Below, one piece after another: positions 23,621 to 34,100 of a DNA stretch of 53,823 nucleotides. The notes under the pieces were generated by a model. The model was not told where the DNA came from and did no database searches. It worked only from the letters and a program-made list of their open reading frames with translations. Source of the DNA: Asparagopsis taxiformis (taxonomy: Eukaryota; Rhodophyta; Florideophyceae; Bonnemaisoniales; Bonnemaisoniaceae); assembly GCA_030407315.1 (NCBI GenBank), contig JALQPE010003088.1:1-53823 (forward strand). The letters are read 5' to 3'. The first letter of the stretch is position 1; every line of letters begins with the position of its first letter. The position numbers and the translations under genes are program-made.

Positions 23621-24312
23621 CTGGGTGTTGTGTCTAGTATGGTTGGAGGAGTGTACGAAATTTCTACCACGTGGTCGGAAATGGTTCAATTTTCTCACGA
23701 CAGAGATTCTGACTTTCGAAATTCAAACTCGTTAAAGTGGGCTGGAGTTGGTGTGAACACCTCCAGGACCTCTGGGAAGGATCTGGTAACACATGTCCTG
23801 TGACTGCACGCGGTTATCCTCTCTGAAATCAACCATAGATTATCGGAGGGCAAAATCTACTCTTGGTGCCGTGTGGCACATTGACTATACAAAACCGTCT
23901 GTTTCCAGTTTTTATATACTTTACTCTCGAGTAGATAGGATTTCAGCTGTCCGAGTAAAGAATGGGCCATATAAATGTTTCATTTCAACACAAGCATTGT
24001 GCAATTCAACCTCTTCCAGGTCCAAAAACTTGTCCAGAGTACACTTCCAGGCCATCGCCTGGGAGCGTACTCTGGACAATTTTTTGGACTAAGTGCACTT
24101 TCAAGTGCATGCACTTGGAGGCATCCAGTCCAAATCTACGTCGTTCCGACAAAGTTGAATTTTGGCCATGGCCGAAATTCATCATATCTGCAGTTGTGAG
24201 AATCTGATGACCAAAAATCGATGCATTCTGCCAGCCCTAATGCGCAAGCCAGAAGCTTTACGGACAGATAAAACACCTTTCTGTAATCCCCAGAGCCACT
24301 CCAGCCCTTATA

Positions 24313-24390
24313 CACTACGGTGTTGAAAAGGGGGCCTCAGACAGTACGGTGAGACAGTGATTTTTACTGCCTCACTGTACAATGATCTTC
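24313..24390 (+). repeat. second copy of the DNA transposon left end
   Basis: CACTACGGTGTTGAAAAGGG followed by GGCCTCAGACAGTAC and GTGATTTTTACTG, almost identical to 17780-17850. It has no paired right end nearby. It interrupts the satellite-like Z block and is followed by block Y. It may be a solo end, or the left end of a smaller element sharing the right end at 34113. Confidence 0.75.
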
Positions 24391-24616
24391 AGGAAGTAGG
24401 ATATTCTCTAAGCCTAGCACGGGAGAGAAAGATGGAAGCGTAGGCATGCAGAAGTATAGAGGCAATAGTATGTGTAGACTATGGCAGTGGTAGAAAAGTA
24501 TTTCATGCACGAAAAGGACTGGTAGAGTGACACTAGAGAAGTGATGCTTAGCAGGAAGGGATGTGGAGATGATGAAGGAGGACAACAGACATGAGATCGA
24601 GGGTTGAGACCAACGG

Positions 24617-24825
24617 CTTACAGACGGAGCAGTTTACCAGGGATGTTTACAGCAAAGTCATCGTTACGATGACTTTGCTGTAAGAAAACAATTCATTACA
24701 GTAGCCATGATTTTTTACCGGGTAAAAAATTCCTGGCCACTGTAATGAAAACGTTTTCTTACAGCAAAGTCATCGTAACGATGACTTTGCTGTAAGCATC
24801 CCTGGTAAACTGCCTCAGCTGTAAG
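24617..24825. repeat. palindrome array M2 (MITE-like)
   Basis: Bounded by CTTACAGACGGAGCAGTTTA and the complement of CAGTTTACCAGGGATGCTTA. It contains two 39-bp palindromes at 24646 and 24758, centre bases T and A. Confidence 0.75.
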
Positions 24826-25513
24826 CGGCTGGGAGCTTGGTCCCTCCCTCACCTTGGGAAGGGTGAGCAAGGAATTGTGAAGCCGTAAAACATGGCAGAG
24901 GGATGGTTTGGACGGCTGTTAGCGGTGTTGGGGAGCACTCTGCGTCGTGCTAACCCAGTCTGGGCTGGGTGCCCTGCCTGGTACGGCGGGAGGAGTGCAC
25001 AAAATTTCAAACACAATTTCCTCAAGAGTGAAATTCTGATTGTCGAAACTCAGCCTCCCTAAAATGAACTAGAGCTGGCATGAGCACCTCCAGGACGTCT
25101 GGAAAGGTACTGACAGCACGTTTTCGGAGCATTGGCGCAGCTGTTCTCTCTGAGATCAAGCATAGAGTATCCGTGGCCAGATTCTATTCCTGGTGCCGTG
25201 TGGCACAGTGACCACACCAAATCGCCCTTTTCAGCAGACTATAGATCTGAGTTACTAGGAATCTAGCTGCCTTCAATACCAACATAGTTGGTAAGTAGGC
25301 TAGCCTAGGATTGTAGGAAAATCAGGAAGGATGGGAGGGTAGGTATGCAGCAACATGAAGGGGATAGTATGAGTAGATTATGGCGGTGGTAGAGAAGGAT
25401 TGCACTCACTGAAGGGTCGGCTGGAGTGACACCGGAGTCGACATAGAAGGGAGGTTGGGATAGGCTGGGATGAAGGAAGACAAGAGACATGAGAGAGAGG
25501 GTGAAGCCAGACC

Positions 25514-25893
25514 GCTTACAGCTGAGGCAGTTTACCGCGGGTGCTGACAGCAAAGTCATCGTTACGATGACTTTGCTGTAAGAAAAGAAAACATTACAGC
25601 AGGCACGTTTTTTTACCCGGTAAAAAAATTCTTGGTGATTTTTTACCCGGTAAAAATTCTTCGCCTACTGTAATGTTTCCTTTTCTTACAGCAAAGTCAT
25701 CGTTACGATGACTTTGCTGTAAGAAAACGTTTCATTACAGTAGCCACGATTTTTTACCCGGTAAAAAAATTCTTGGTGATTTTTTCACCCGGTAAAATCC
25801 TTCGCCCACTGTAATGTTTTCTTTTCTTACAGCAAAGTCATCGTAACGATGACTTTGCTGTAAGCATCCCTGGTAAACTGCCTCAGCTGTAAG
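25514..25893. repeat. palindrome array M3 (MITE-like)
   Basis: Bounded by CTTACAGCTGAGGCAGTTTA and its complement. It has three 39-bp palindromes at 25544, 25685 and 25826 with centre bases T, T and A, interspersed with TTTTTACCCGGTAAAA inverted motifs. Confidence 0.75.
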
Positions 25894-26772
25894 CGTCTGG
25901 TACCTTGGTCCCTCTCTCACTTTGGGAAGGGTGAGATAGGAATTTTGAAGTCGGGAACATTGTGGAAGGATGGTTTCGACGGCTTCGGGCGGCTTTGAAG
26001 AGCAATCTGTGTCTTGTTCACCCGGGCTGAACTACCTAAAAAGTTCAGTATTGGGAGAGCAGCACGGTAAATTCCGACCACCATTTTCTCACGACAGAGA
26101 TTCTGGCGGTCGAAATTCAAACTCGTTAAAATGGACTAGAGTTGGTGTGAACACCTCCAGGACCTCTGGAAAGGTACTACCTGCACATTTTCCGAGGCTA
26201 CAAGAAGCCGGTCTCTCCAATATCAAGCATAGATTATCGGTGCGCAAAATCTACTCCTGGTGCTGTGTAGCACATTGACTATACAAAACCGTCCGTTTCC
26301 CGTTATAATAAACTATACTCTCAAGTAGGTAGGAATCTAGATATTCACCTTACATCGATGGTTATGAAGTAGGTTAGCCTAGGACTGAAGGACAGAAGGT
26401 AAAGGATAGGATGGTAGGCATGGGGTAAAATGAAGGTGGTGGTATGAGTAGAATACGGAAGTAGTAGACAGGTATTTAATGCACAGGAGGGGCGTGTGAA
26501 GTGACACCAGAGGCGCGGTGCGTCACAGGAAGGGAGACTGGAATAATGAAGGAGAACTAGAGGCATGAGAGATAGGTTGTTGAGGCATGCTTCTAGCTCT
26601 ATTATATAACTACATTGCTCCTCTATAGGCTACGCAATCCATTCCAGAAGTTCTAGTTAAAAATGGACTATATGAATGTTTCATTTCAATATCAGCATTG
26701 TGCAGTTGAGCCTCTTCAAGGTCCGAAAACTTGTCCAGAGTACGCTTCCAGGCCACTTGAAGGCATCCAGAA

Positions 26773-27632
26773 CACTTGCACTTCGTTCTTGCAAAGTTCA
26801 ATTTTGGCTATCACATCTCCAGTTGTGGGAGTCTGGTGACCAAAAGTCGATGCATTCTGGAATCCCTACCACGCAATTCAACAGCTTTACGGACACATAA
26901 AACACTTTTCCGTACTCCCTAGAGCCACTCCAGCCCTTACGGATCACTTACACTTCGTTCCGACAAAGTTCAATTTTGGCCATCACATCTCCAGTTGTGA
27001 GAATCTGGTGACCAAAAATTAGTGAACTCCGGAAGCTCTACCTCGCAAGCTACCAGCTTTCAGGGCAAATAAAACCCGTTACAGTACTCCCCAGACCCAC
27101 CCCAACCTTCCCAGACCACTTGCACTTCGTTCCGACAAAGTTCAATTTTGGCCATCACATCTCCAGTTGTGAGAATCTGGTGACCAAAAATTAGTGAACT
27201 CCGGAAGCTCTACCTCGCAAGCTACCAGCTTTCAGGGCAAATAAAACCCGTTACAGTACTCCCCAGACCCACCCCAACCTTCCCAGACCACTTGCACTTC
27301 GTTCCGACAAAGTTCAATTTTGGCCATCACATGTCCAGTTGTGGGAATCTGGTGACCAAAACTCGATGCATTCTGTCAGCCCTAATGCGCAAGCCAGCAG
27401 CTTTACGAACTCATAGAACACTTTTCCGTACTCCCTAGACCCACTCCAACCCTTACAGACCACTTGCACATAATTCGGACAAAGTTCCATTTTGACCATC
27501 ACATCTCCAGTTGTGAGAATCTGGTGACCGAAAATCGATGAATTCTACCAGCCCTACCACGCAAGCCAGAAGCTTTGAGTGCAATTAGAACACGTTTTAG
27601 TGCTTCCTAGAACCACCCCAACCCTTCCAGAC
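26773..27632. repeat. 172-bp tandem repeat, five units
   Basis: The motif CACTT(G/A)CAC(T/A)T(C/A)(G/A)TTC recurs at 26773, 26945, 27117, 27289 and 27461, and a sixth start at 27633: exactly 172 bp each time. Units two and three are nearly identical. Each has GACAAAGTTCAATTTTGGCC and CTCCAGTTGTG. A related single unit lies at about 24125-24312. Satellite-like, without coding capacity. Confidence 0.85.
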
Positions 27633-27711
27633 CACTTTACAGCCTTTTTCGCGGGGTCCGAAATCGTCTCCTTCTTCTTCCCGAGTGAGAAACATCAGTC
27701 CCTCTCGAATG

Positions 27712-28053
27712 CTTACAGAGAGGTTGGTTTACTATGGTTTCTTACAGCAAAGTCATCGTTAAGATGACTTTGCTGTAATGTTTTGTTTTCTTACAGCAAA
27801 GTCATCGTAACGATGACTTTGCTGTAATGTTTTGTTTTCTTACAGCAAAGTCATCGTAACGATGACTTTGCTGTAATGTTTTGTTTTCTTACAGCAAAGT
27901 CATCGTAACGATGACTTTGCTGTAATGTTTTGTTTACTTACAGCAAAGTCATCGTAACGATGACTTTGCTGTAATGTTTTGTTTACTTACAGCAAAGTCA
28001 TCGTAACGATGACTTTTCTGTAAGCAACCTGGGTAAACTGCCTTTGCTGTAAG
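27712..28053. repeat. palindrome array M4 with 49-bp tandem units
   Basis: Six palindrome-bearing units begin at 27741, 27790, 27839, 27888, 27937 and 27986, exactly 49 bp apart, linked by TGTTTTGTTTT(C/A). The first core has one extra change (TTAAG). Outer ends resemble those of M1-M3. Degenerate 70-bp repeats containing CTTAACGATGACTTTGC and GACAGCTTGTCCTGA continue from 28045 to about 28240. Confidence 0.8.
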
Positions 28054-28507
28054 AAAACTGAATAGCAGTTCCGACAGCTTGTCCTGAGGAGGCAAATCCG
28101 CCTTAACGATGACTTTGCTGTAAGAAAACAGAGAACTTACAGTTTTGACAGCTTGTCCTGAAGAAAAAAATCCGCCTTAACGATGACTTTGCTGTAAGAA
28201 AACAGAGTAATTACAGGTCTGACAGCTTGTCCTGAAAACCCGTCCTCCCGCCCAAGTTTATTCTTCCTACCCTAGAGCTCTACTGACGTTCCCAGTCGCA
28301 AGTATCGTACCACTTGAACACTATCACACAGCTAGAATTGTCACCTGTCCCTCATGGCGACCAGCGCCGAGCGAAGAGCGAAACAAGGGCCACAAGCACA
28401 GTCGCAAAAGTTCCATTCTCTCCATTGATCTCCCATATGACGATTCTACATAGGCGACGGTTTCACTCGATGCCGTCTTCGCAAGCTGCGTCTCTATCGT
28501 CTGAGAA

Positions 28508-29106
28508 ATGTCGCATCTACGCATCGCATCTGTAGCCATCCTACTTGCGACAGCATTCTCACACGGTCTGCTGTCCGATCCGCCACAACGCGGGCTCCTC
28601 TCCGGCAGCGAACTATCGCCCTCAATATACTTTCATTCGGCGCCGCGTGATCGCTATGCGCATTTTCCTACTGGACTGAAAAGCACCGTTCGAGGTGCCG
28701 GATCGCGCTCTCAGGAAGTTGCGGGCGCACATAATTGGACGCTATTCGATCCCATGGCGCAGAGCGATACATGGCGCTCCGGTGTGTGTGGTGACGAGAA
28801 GGGGGCCCGCAGCAGCATCTTCGTGGTGGTAGGTTTTATTATCGTGGCAGGATTTCGCGCAAGTACACCAAGGGCCAAGTTATTGAAGTCTCGACTGTTG
28901 TCATCGCCAATCATGGTGGATTCATGCAGTTACACTTATGTGATGTGTCCAAGTGCAACGGCGAGATCTCAAAACAGTGTTTCAAACGTGGTACATGTCA
29001 TGAACTGAAGCGTGCTAAATCTGCCTGCGATTAATCGCATAATTATGGTGCGGAGCGGTGTGGTCCGATTGATGAAAAGCATCCTGGGAGATGTATTTAC
29101 CGTGTA
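28508..29106 (+). pseudogene. LPMO-like (chitin-binding type 4) secreted protein, broken
   Basis: The protein starts at ATG 28508 with a signal peptide (MSHLRIASVAILLATAFS) followed by HG at the expected cleavage point. Lytic polysaccharide monooxygenases need this N-terminal His for their copper histidine brace. SDPPQRGLL and WRSGVCGDEKG resemble the start of AA10/AA15-type proteins. The frame shifts near 28800. It then reads RGGRFYYRGRISRKYTKG, then VIANHGGFMQLHLCDVSKC with the candidate second brace His, then CFKRGTCHELKRA, an in-frame stop at about 29031, and CGPIDEKHPGR. The Cys-rich end fits a secreted domain. If functional it would cleave chitin or another polysaccharide; here it is dead. 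Family call rests on motifs recalled, not a search. Confidence 0.6.
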
Positions 29107-30074
29107 AGATTGGGAACGGGCTGGAGAGATTTGGGGAAGCCACGATGAGATTTCGTCTACAGAAAGGTGTTACAAGCCGACATTGCGTGTTACACTGGTA
29201 CTGGGCTAGTGCTCATCAGTGTAGTGCACCGGGGCTGTCGGAGTATTTTGAGAGGATGGAAGGTGCTTGGGGCAAATGTAGGGGCCCCTACAGATACTGG
29301 TATCTCAAGAAAACCATGTGGTGGAGAGGTGTTTCCGCAGGAGTTTCATCAGTGCTCTGATGTGAGAATTGTTGAAAGGAAGCGTCTGCAGAGAGATTGA
29401 TTACGAATTAGAATTGGGACAAGTTGATTCAAACACTGCCTTGAGGCAGTTTGAGAAATTCGATAGTGCACTTCTCTAGCGATAGATACAGTGGCTGAAA
29501 CTGTAATAGTTTGTCGATCAGGGATGCGATGGCAGCACTCTGAACGGCGACAGTGCCAGAGACCCAGATCAACATCCTTGTAAAAGTTTTCTGACTGCTT
29601 CCACCAGCCAAGTTTGGTAGTTGGCCTAAACAGCAAGCACCAATTCAGCGCATTTCTGTTGCTCGGCATCTAATGAAAAGGTTGAAAACGCTCTATATCT
29701 CAAACGGCATCGTGCACTGCCCAACGGCCAGAATCTCCTGACTAATCCTTCCACCGCATAAACTAAACAACAACGCAATGGTCGGCATCAACCCCGCTTG
29801 TCGCAAATCAACACGATCGGCATTCCAGCACATTGGGTCGAACCATAACACAACAGTGTTAGCCGAGACACTGCGCATGGCCGTGATCGATAAACCACCG
29901 ATACCAAGTTCATAATGCCCGAATCCTCCACTCGGCAGCATCACTGGTGATTTCCCGTTGTTTCCGCCATGCCTGTCGACCTTCACCCTCCATGCCACGC
30001 ATTCGACCGGTGAAATAACCGCACCAGCCGGCCATCACGTGCACCATTCCACGACGACCCATCTGCGCAGCAGC
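29107..30074. other. stretch between LPMO-like and Sel1 pseudogenes
   Basis: No family recognised. A minus-strand frame at 29693-29998 (ending FEI) and another at 29429-29611 are open but have no domain I can name. They may be remnants of a divergent gene. Confidence 0.35.
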
Positions 30075-31734
30075 ATGGCAGGGCTAAGTCTGCCGGAGAT
30101 GGTCGAAGTGGGCATGACCGTGGAGGTACTGTGGCCGGTCGTGATCTGGGGCACGCGCAAGAAGGAAAACCCAACAAATTCTTGGTGGAAAGCGTGCGTG
30201 CTCGAGATTTGGTGCAATGGCATTGAAAATTGCGGGCGCATCGAGTACCATGAGAGCTTTGGTCATCCACGCACGATTTGCGTAGTTCGCTTTCTGGAAG
30301 GAAAACTCGTGGATTATGGCTCTCCGTCACGCGACGACTCGGTACAAATGCCGTCTATGAACCTGAAATGGCGCATTGCAAACGCATCAAATCCGACGGA
30401 AGATGTTCAACTATCTTCTGCGTCAGGCAAAACGACACGCGGTGCACGTCACACTGCAGCCGCTGAAAGCTCGCTGCTCGCACAAAAAATTGCAGCTATG
30501 AGTCGCCAGCTCGACGACGTCCAGAGCTTGCTGCGCGAACACACGGATCAATGGGCAGTGATTGTCGATTGTGAATCATCTCGCGTTTCGACAGACGTCG
30601 CGCAGGTACCGCTCATGCGGAATTTGGCACAACTTTATGAAAAGGGCTGCCAGCCGAACAGCGAAGAGGCAAGCGTAAGGTACAAACGCTGCGCATTGGC
30701 GGAAGATATCACGTCCGGACTTCAGCTGGGAAAAAAGTATCGCGATGCGGATGGCAGCGAAAGAGACTATGAACAAGCAGTGGCGCTGTTTCGTCGCGCA
30801 GCAGCCTCGGGATCGCTGGAGGCCAAGGTTCATCTTGTAAACATGTATGAGAATGGACATGAAGTGCAACAGGACTTGAAAAGGGCGTACGCCCTTTTCA
30901 AGTCCTGCTGCAACGTTGCAATTGTATCGGGAGGCAGCGGATGGAGGACTAGCAGTCGGCAGAACGAATATTGCAATCATGTACGAGACGGGACACGGCG
31001 TGGAGATGGACGAGGCGCGTGCAGCACAGTTGTACGAAGAGGGAATTATGGGCGGCGATATCTCGGCAAAGAATGATCTTGGCGTCATGTTTGAGGAGGG
31101 ATGCGGCGTGCAGAAGGACATTGCAGAAGATTTTCGACTGTACAAGTCGGGATCTGATTACGGAGACGCAGATTGTATGAACAATCTCGCGACGCTGTAC
31201 GACAATGGAAATGGTGAAGGGACTGATAAGAAGCGCGCTTTTGAGCTGTATGAGCGGTCAGCGCAGAGTGGGAATGCGTTTGCAATGTACAATTTAGCAT
31301 GCATGCTGGAGAACGGCGAGGGCATTCGACGGGATTTGCGACGTGCGGTAACGCTGTATGAATCGGCGGCACGCAAGGGGAATGTCGCAAGTAAGACGAG
31401 TTTAGCAGAGATGTATACATCGATATATCGAGGCGGAAAGGGTATTGATGTGGATTTCGTATAAGCGAGAGCGCTTTATGAGGAGGCGGTCCAGAAGTTT
31501 GACGTGGACGCGATGTGTAGTCTGGAAAAGATTTAAGAAACTGGGCTGGGTGTCGCGGTGGACTTGAAGAGGGCTTGGCGATTGTACGTTGATGCGCACT
31601 TGCATGGTGCTATTGAGGGAACGTGTGGGATGGAGCGGTTGGATCAGATCAAGGATGGCGTTGAGGTGAAAGAGGAGCGCAAGATGGACGCCGCTGTAGT
31701 AGTAAGTAAGCGGAAACGCAGTGGACGTAGTTAG
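30075..31734 (+). pseudogene. Sel1-like repeat protein with N-terminal chromatin-reader-like domain, broken
   Basis: Start at ATG 30075 (MAGLSLPEMVEVGMTVEVLWP). The first 90 residues (VLWP, KACVLEIW, GRIEYHE, VRFLEG) look like a Tudor/agenet-type beta barrel. A coiled stretch (SRQLDDVQSLLREHTDQW) follows, then about nine Sel1/TPR-like helical repeats of 36-40 residues (for example AQLYEEGIMGGDISAKNDLGVMFEEGCGVQKD, given here only as type). Sel1 repeats mediate protein-protein contacts. A 36-bp perfect palindrome at 30871-30906 lies at the point where the frame is lost. The protein resumes at 30916. In-frame stops lie at 31462 and about 31536. It ends with a basic tail (KRKRSGRS). Confidence 0.7.
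30871..30906. repeat. 36-bp perfect palindrome in the Sel1 pseudogene
   Basis: The left half AGGACTTGAAAAGGGCGT is followed directly by its exact complement. With one or two mismatches the arms extend into flanking GCAAC/GCTGC. It coincides with the frameshift, as if one arm were copied from the other. Confidence 0.9.
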
Positions 31735-32439
31735 CAACGTACCATCCATGATCAACACTGAAAATTGAGTTCAATTCTCCGAATTATTTCGTGTAGTCGC
31801 CAAAGTTTTGCTTTCATCCGAAATGTGGAAATACACGAATTCATGTGTGCCTTTGACGAGTATTCCACGTCGCAGTACGACATCGGTTGGGCATGGCGCT
31901 GAAGAGCACAAATGTCCCGATGAACGCCATAGATTTCAGCTCTTTACGACGCGCTGCTTGTGTCATGGGTTACTCACTGCTGTTAACAGTACCACGTGCT
32001 GTTAACAGCACCTACGCCCAATTGGGCGTAGGTACTGCTATTGACCATCTGTGCTTGGAATGTATGGTAGGAAACACCAATTCAACGATGGGAACTGAGT
32101 TTGGACCTTTACCAAGACGGCATCCAAGCGGAGACATGTCTCGTCCGATTCCGGCATTTTTTGAACAAAATAACATTGAGATCTAAGAAAACTAGAAACC
32201 AACCTCGCCCACCACATCATCCTGATCAACCCGTCGGAAGTCGATCTCGCCCTCATCACAATGCCGCTCAATACAGCATTTCTGCCAGCTACAGCTTGCA
32301 TCTTTTGATCGAATAGAAACAGCGCATTTGTGAAGAGGTTCAAACCAGCCCAGTCAACGCAGATCGTGTGCAATTTAGAAGTCGCGTCTGCACGCGACTA
32401 TGCGCTCAGCCGACAGCATGCGCAACATCAGACGCTGGT
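31735..32439. other. stretch with stacked palindromes, no gene recognised
   Basis: Contains CTGTTAACAG (31980-31989), the 16-bp palindrome GTGCTGTTAACAGCAC (31996-32011) and, overlapping it, a 24-bp perfect palindrome with half ACCTACGCCCAA (32010-32033). A minus-strand frame at 32038-32373 has no recognisable domain. Confidence 0.6.
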
Positions 32440-32913
32440 GACAACAAGCAGGAAGAACGTGATCCGTACGTTCTGAACGAGGAGCTTGCAATTGCTGGTG
32501 AATTTCCCCCGAGATCCCCTGGCTGAACAAAGTGGTTTTGACGGGTCGGCTGGAACGCGACCCGGAATTGAAGCAAATGAGGCCAGATTTCAATGTATGC
32601 AAGTTCTCGATGGCGGTGGAGAATACGTGGGATCCTGATTGGGGGCCTGATCAGGAGAGGAATAGTTGGTATGATGTGAAGCTCTGGGCCCAGAGCTCCA
32701 CGTCATACCAACTATTCCTCTGGGTCTCCGGGTGACAGAGCTGCGTCGACAGCGAAGAAGGGGCTCCGAGTTGGTATTTCAGGCGGAATTGGTATCAATT
32801 CATGGACTAGTGCCGATGGTGAAACAAGGACCAATATTGTAGTTACAGCTGAGTCGTTTGAAATTCTGCAGTCGCGGTCGGAGCCGTCCCCTGGCCTCTC
32901 CAATGGTTCTTAG
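32440..32913 (+). pseudogene. single-stranded DNA-binding protein (SSB-like), broken
   Basis: Organelle-type SSB fragment. An acidic lead (ERDPYVLNEELAIAGEFPP) and, after a one-base shift near 32510, the OB-fold strands WLNKVVLTGRLERDPELKQM, FSMAVENTW and NSWYDVKLWAQ. A 64-bp inverted repeat (32657-32720) follows and replaces the next strand. A further frame then gives KKGLRVGISGGIGINSW, DGETRTNIVVTAESFEIL and a stop at 32911. The order matches bacterial and organelle SSB proteins, which coat single-stranded DNA in replication. The copy cannot be functional. Confidence 0.65.
32657..32720. repeat. 64-bp inverted repeat in the SSB pseudogene
   Basis: Arms of 32 bp with only two mismatches, centre GGGCCC and no spacer. 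The left arm lies in good SSB coding sequence; the right arm breaks the frame. Confidence 0.9.
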
Positions 32914-33734
32914 CGCAGTAGAAGGGACGCGTACCATCGCAATTACAACGAAAGCCGGGTAGAGCCTGATAACAAGCTAAATGACCTGCAATTCTAACTA
33001 TTTTGTTCCAAGCCAAACCAAAATATAATAAAGCCTATGGAAACTGTCAACCAAGTTAGCTATAGCTAACTTGTTATAACAAAAGTGAATTGATAGAGAC
33101 TGTTTAAACTTTAGTGTTGGACTCGCTCGTAATACAGCAGGTAAGCCTCGCTGTTCAGAACACCATTCCATAGTCTGTTACGCATTGTGATATTGAGTAC
33201 AATTCCTTCACATTCTTTGGCAGCCGTGTATATGTATAACACGCAGCGCGGGGAGAGAAGTGTCCTCAAGACGAGCTGCTGACGTTCGAAAGTGGAATTG
33301 TGTCATTTGTAAACATATCAACGGTCAATGAACCGTTTCTCTGGGCATCTACGAAAGCAGCACAGTGTAGTACTTATGCAAGGTATTTATTGTCTTTATT
33401 CTCATTGAAGTCTTTACAATCGATAGAACTAATACATAAACTCCCCTAAATTAATCTAAGCCTCAAACTGTGGCTGGAACTGACAACGTGCAGCGGCAGT
33501 GATTCATTCAAAATGTTGGAAAGTTGATCCTATCGTGTGAATGTGTGACACAAATCATCGTTCCCATCTGAGTGCGGTCTATCTGCTCTCCTCTAGAACT
33601 TATACTCCCTCGTACTAACTTCCCTGCATCCAACTATCAGTAAAGCTCCCGCACAATTACTATAGTCGTATACTACACACCATTCCAATATTTATCTTCA
33701 CATTAACACTATGCCCCTTATTTCCTCTCAAGTC
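32914..33734. other. AT-rich stretch, no gene, one 22-bp palindrome
   Basis: A perfect 22-bp palindrome with half CAAGTTAGCTA lies at 33052-33073. Nothing else recognised. Confidence 0.5.
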
Positions 33735-34100
33735 CACTCCACCAGACAGTGTTGTGAACCAATGCACGGTACTACCCGCAGACAATACAATTTGCTATCT
33801 ACACTTCTGTCTACAGATTTCCCCAGACAGTGCAGTAATACAATACAATGCACTGCCTCAGACAGTAAAATGTACTGTCTGCACATACTGTCTGGCGGCA
33901 ACACTTCCGGACAGTAAAATTTACTGTTCTGGACAGTAAATTTTACTGTTTTTGGTACTGTCCAGATTTCGTGCCAGTTTATTGCTGCAGCAGTATTCTG
34001 AAATTTCCAGACAGTAAATTTTACTGTCTCCGCGCACTGTCTTGGCCAGACAGTAATTTTTACTGTCTCAGACAGTAAATTTACTGTCTTTTTCCATTCC
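33735..34100. repeat. right subterminal GACAGT/ACTGTC repeats
   Basis: Dense copies of GACAGTAAA(A)TTTACTGTC and single ACTGTC motifs in both orientations mirror the left end. No coding content. Confidence 0.8.

Larger units (their letters stand above)
23490..26640. repeat. tandem segmental repeats, blocks X, Y and M
   Basis: Three successive diverged units. Block X (near 23500-23960, 24835-25270 and 25905-26345) shares GAAGGGTGAG, the CACCTCCAGGAC and TCTGGGAAGG or TCTGGAAAGG motifs, and TGGTGCCGTGTGGCACA-like text. Block Y (24395-24615, 25290-25515, 26365-26585) shares GGTAGGCATG-like text and a purine-rich tail. Palindrome arrays M2 (24617-24825) and M3 (25514-25893) sit between Y and X. 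No genes. Confidence 0.7.

Noticed and set aside
29693..29998. Minus-strand 101-codon frame overlapping the Sel1 upstream region
   Set aside because: Open but unrecognised; not enough to call a gene.
32038..32373. Minus-strand 111-codon frame
   Set aside because: No recognised domain, and it lies among palindromes; kept only as unassigned.
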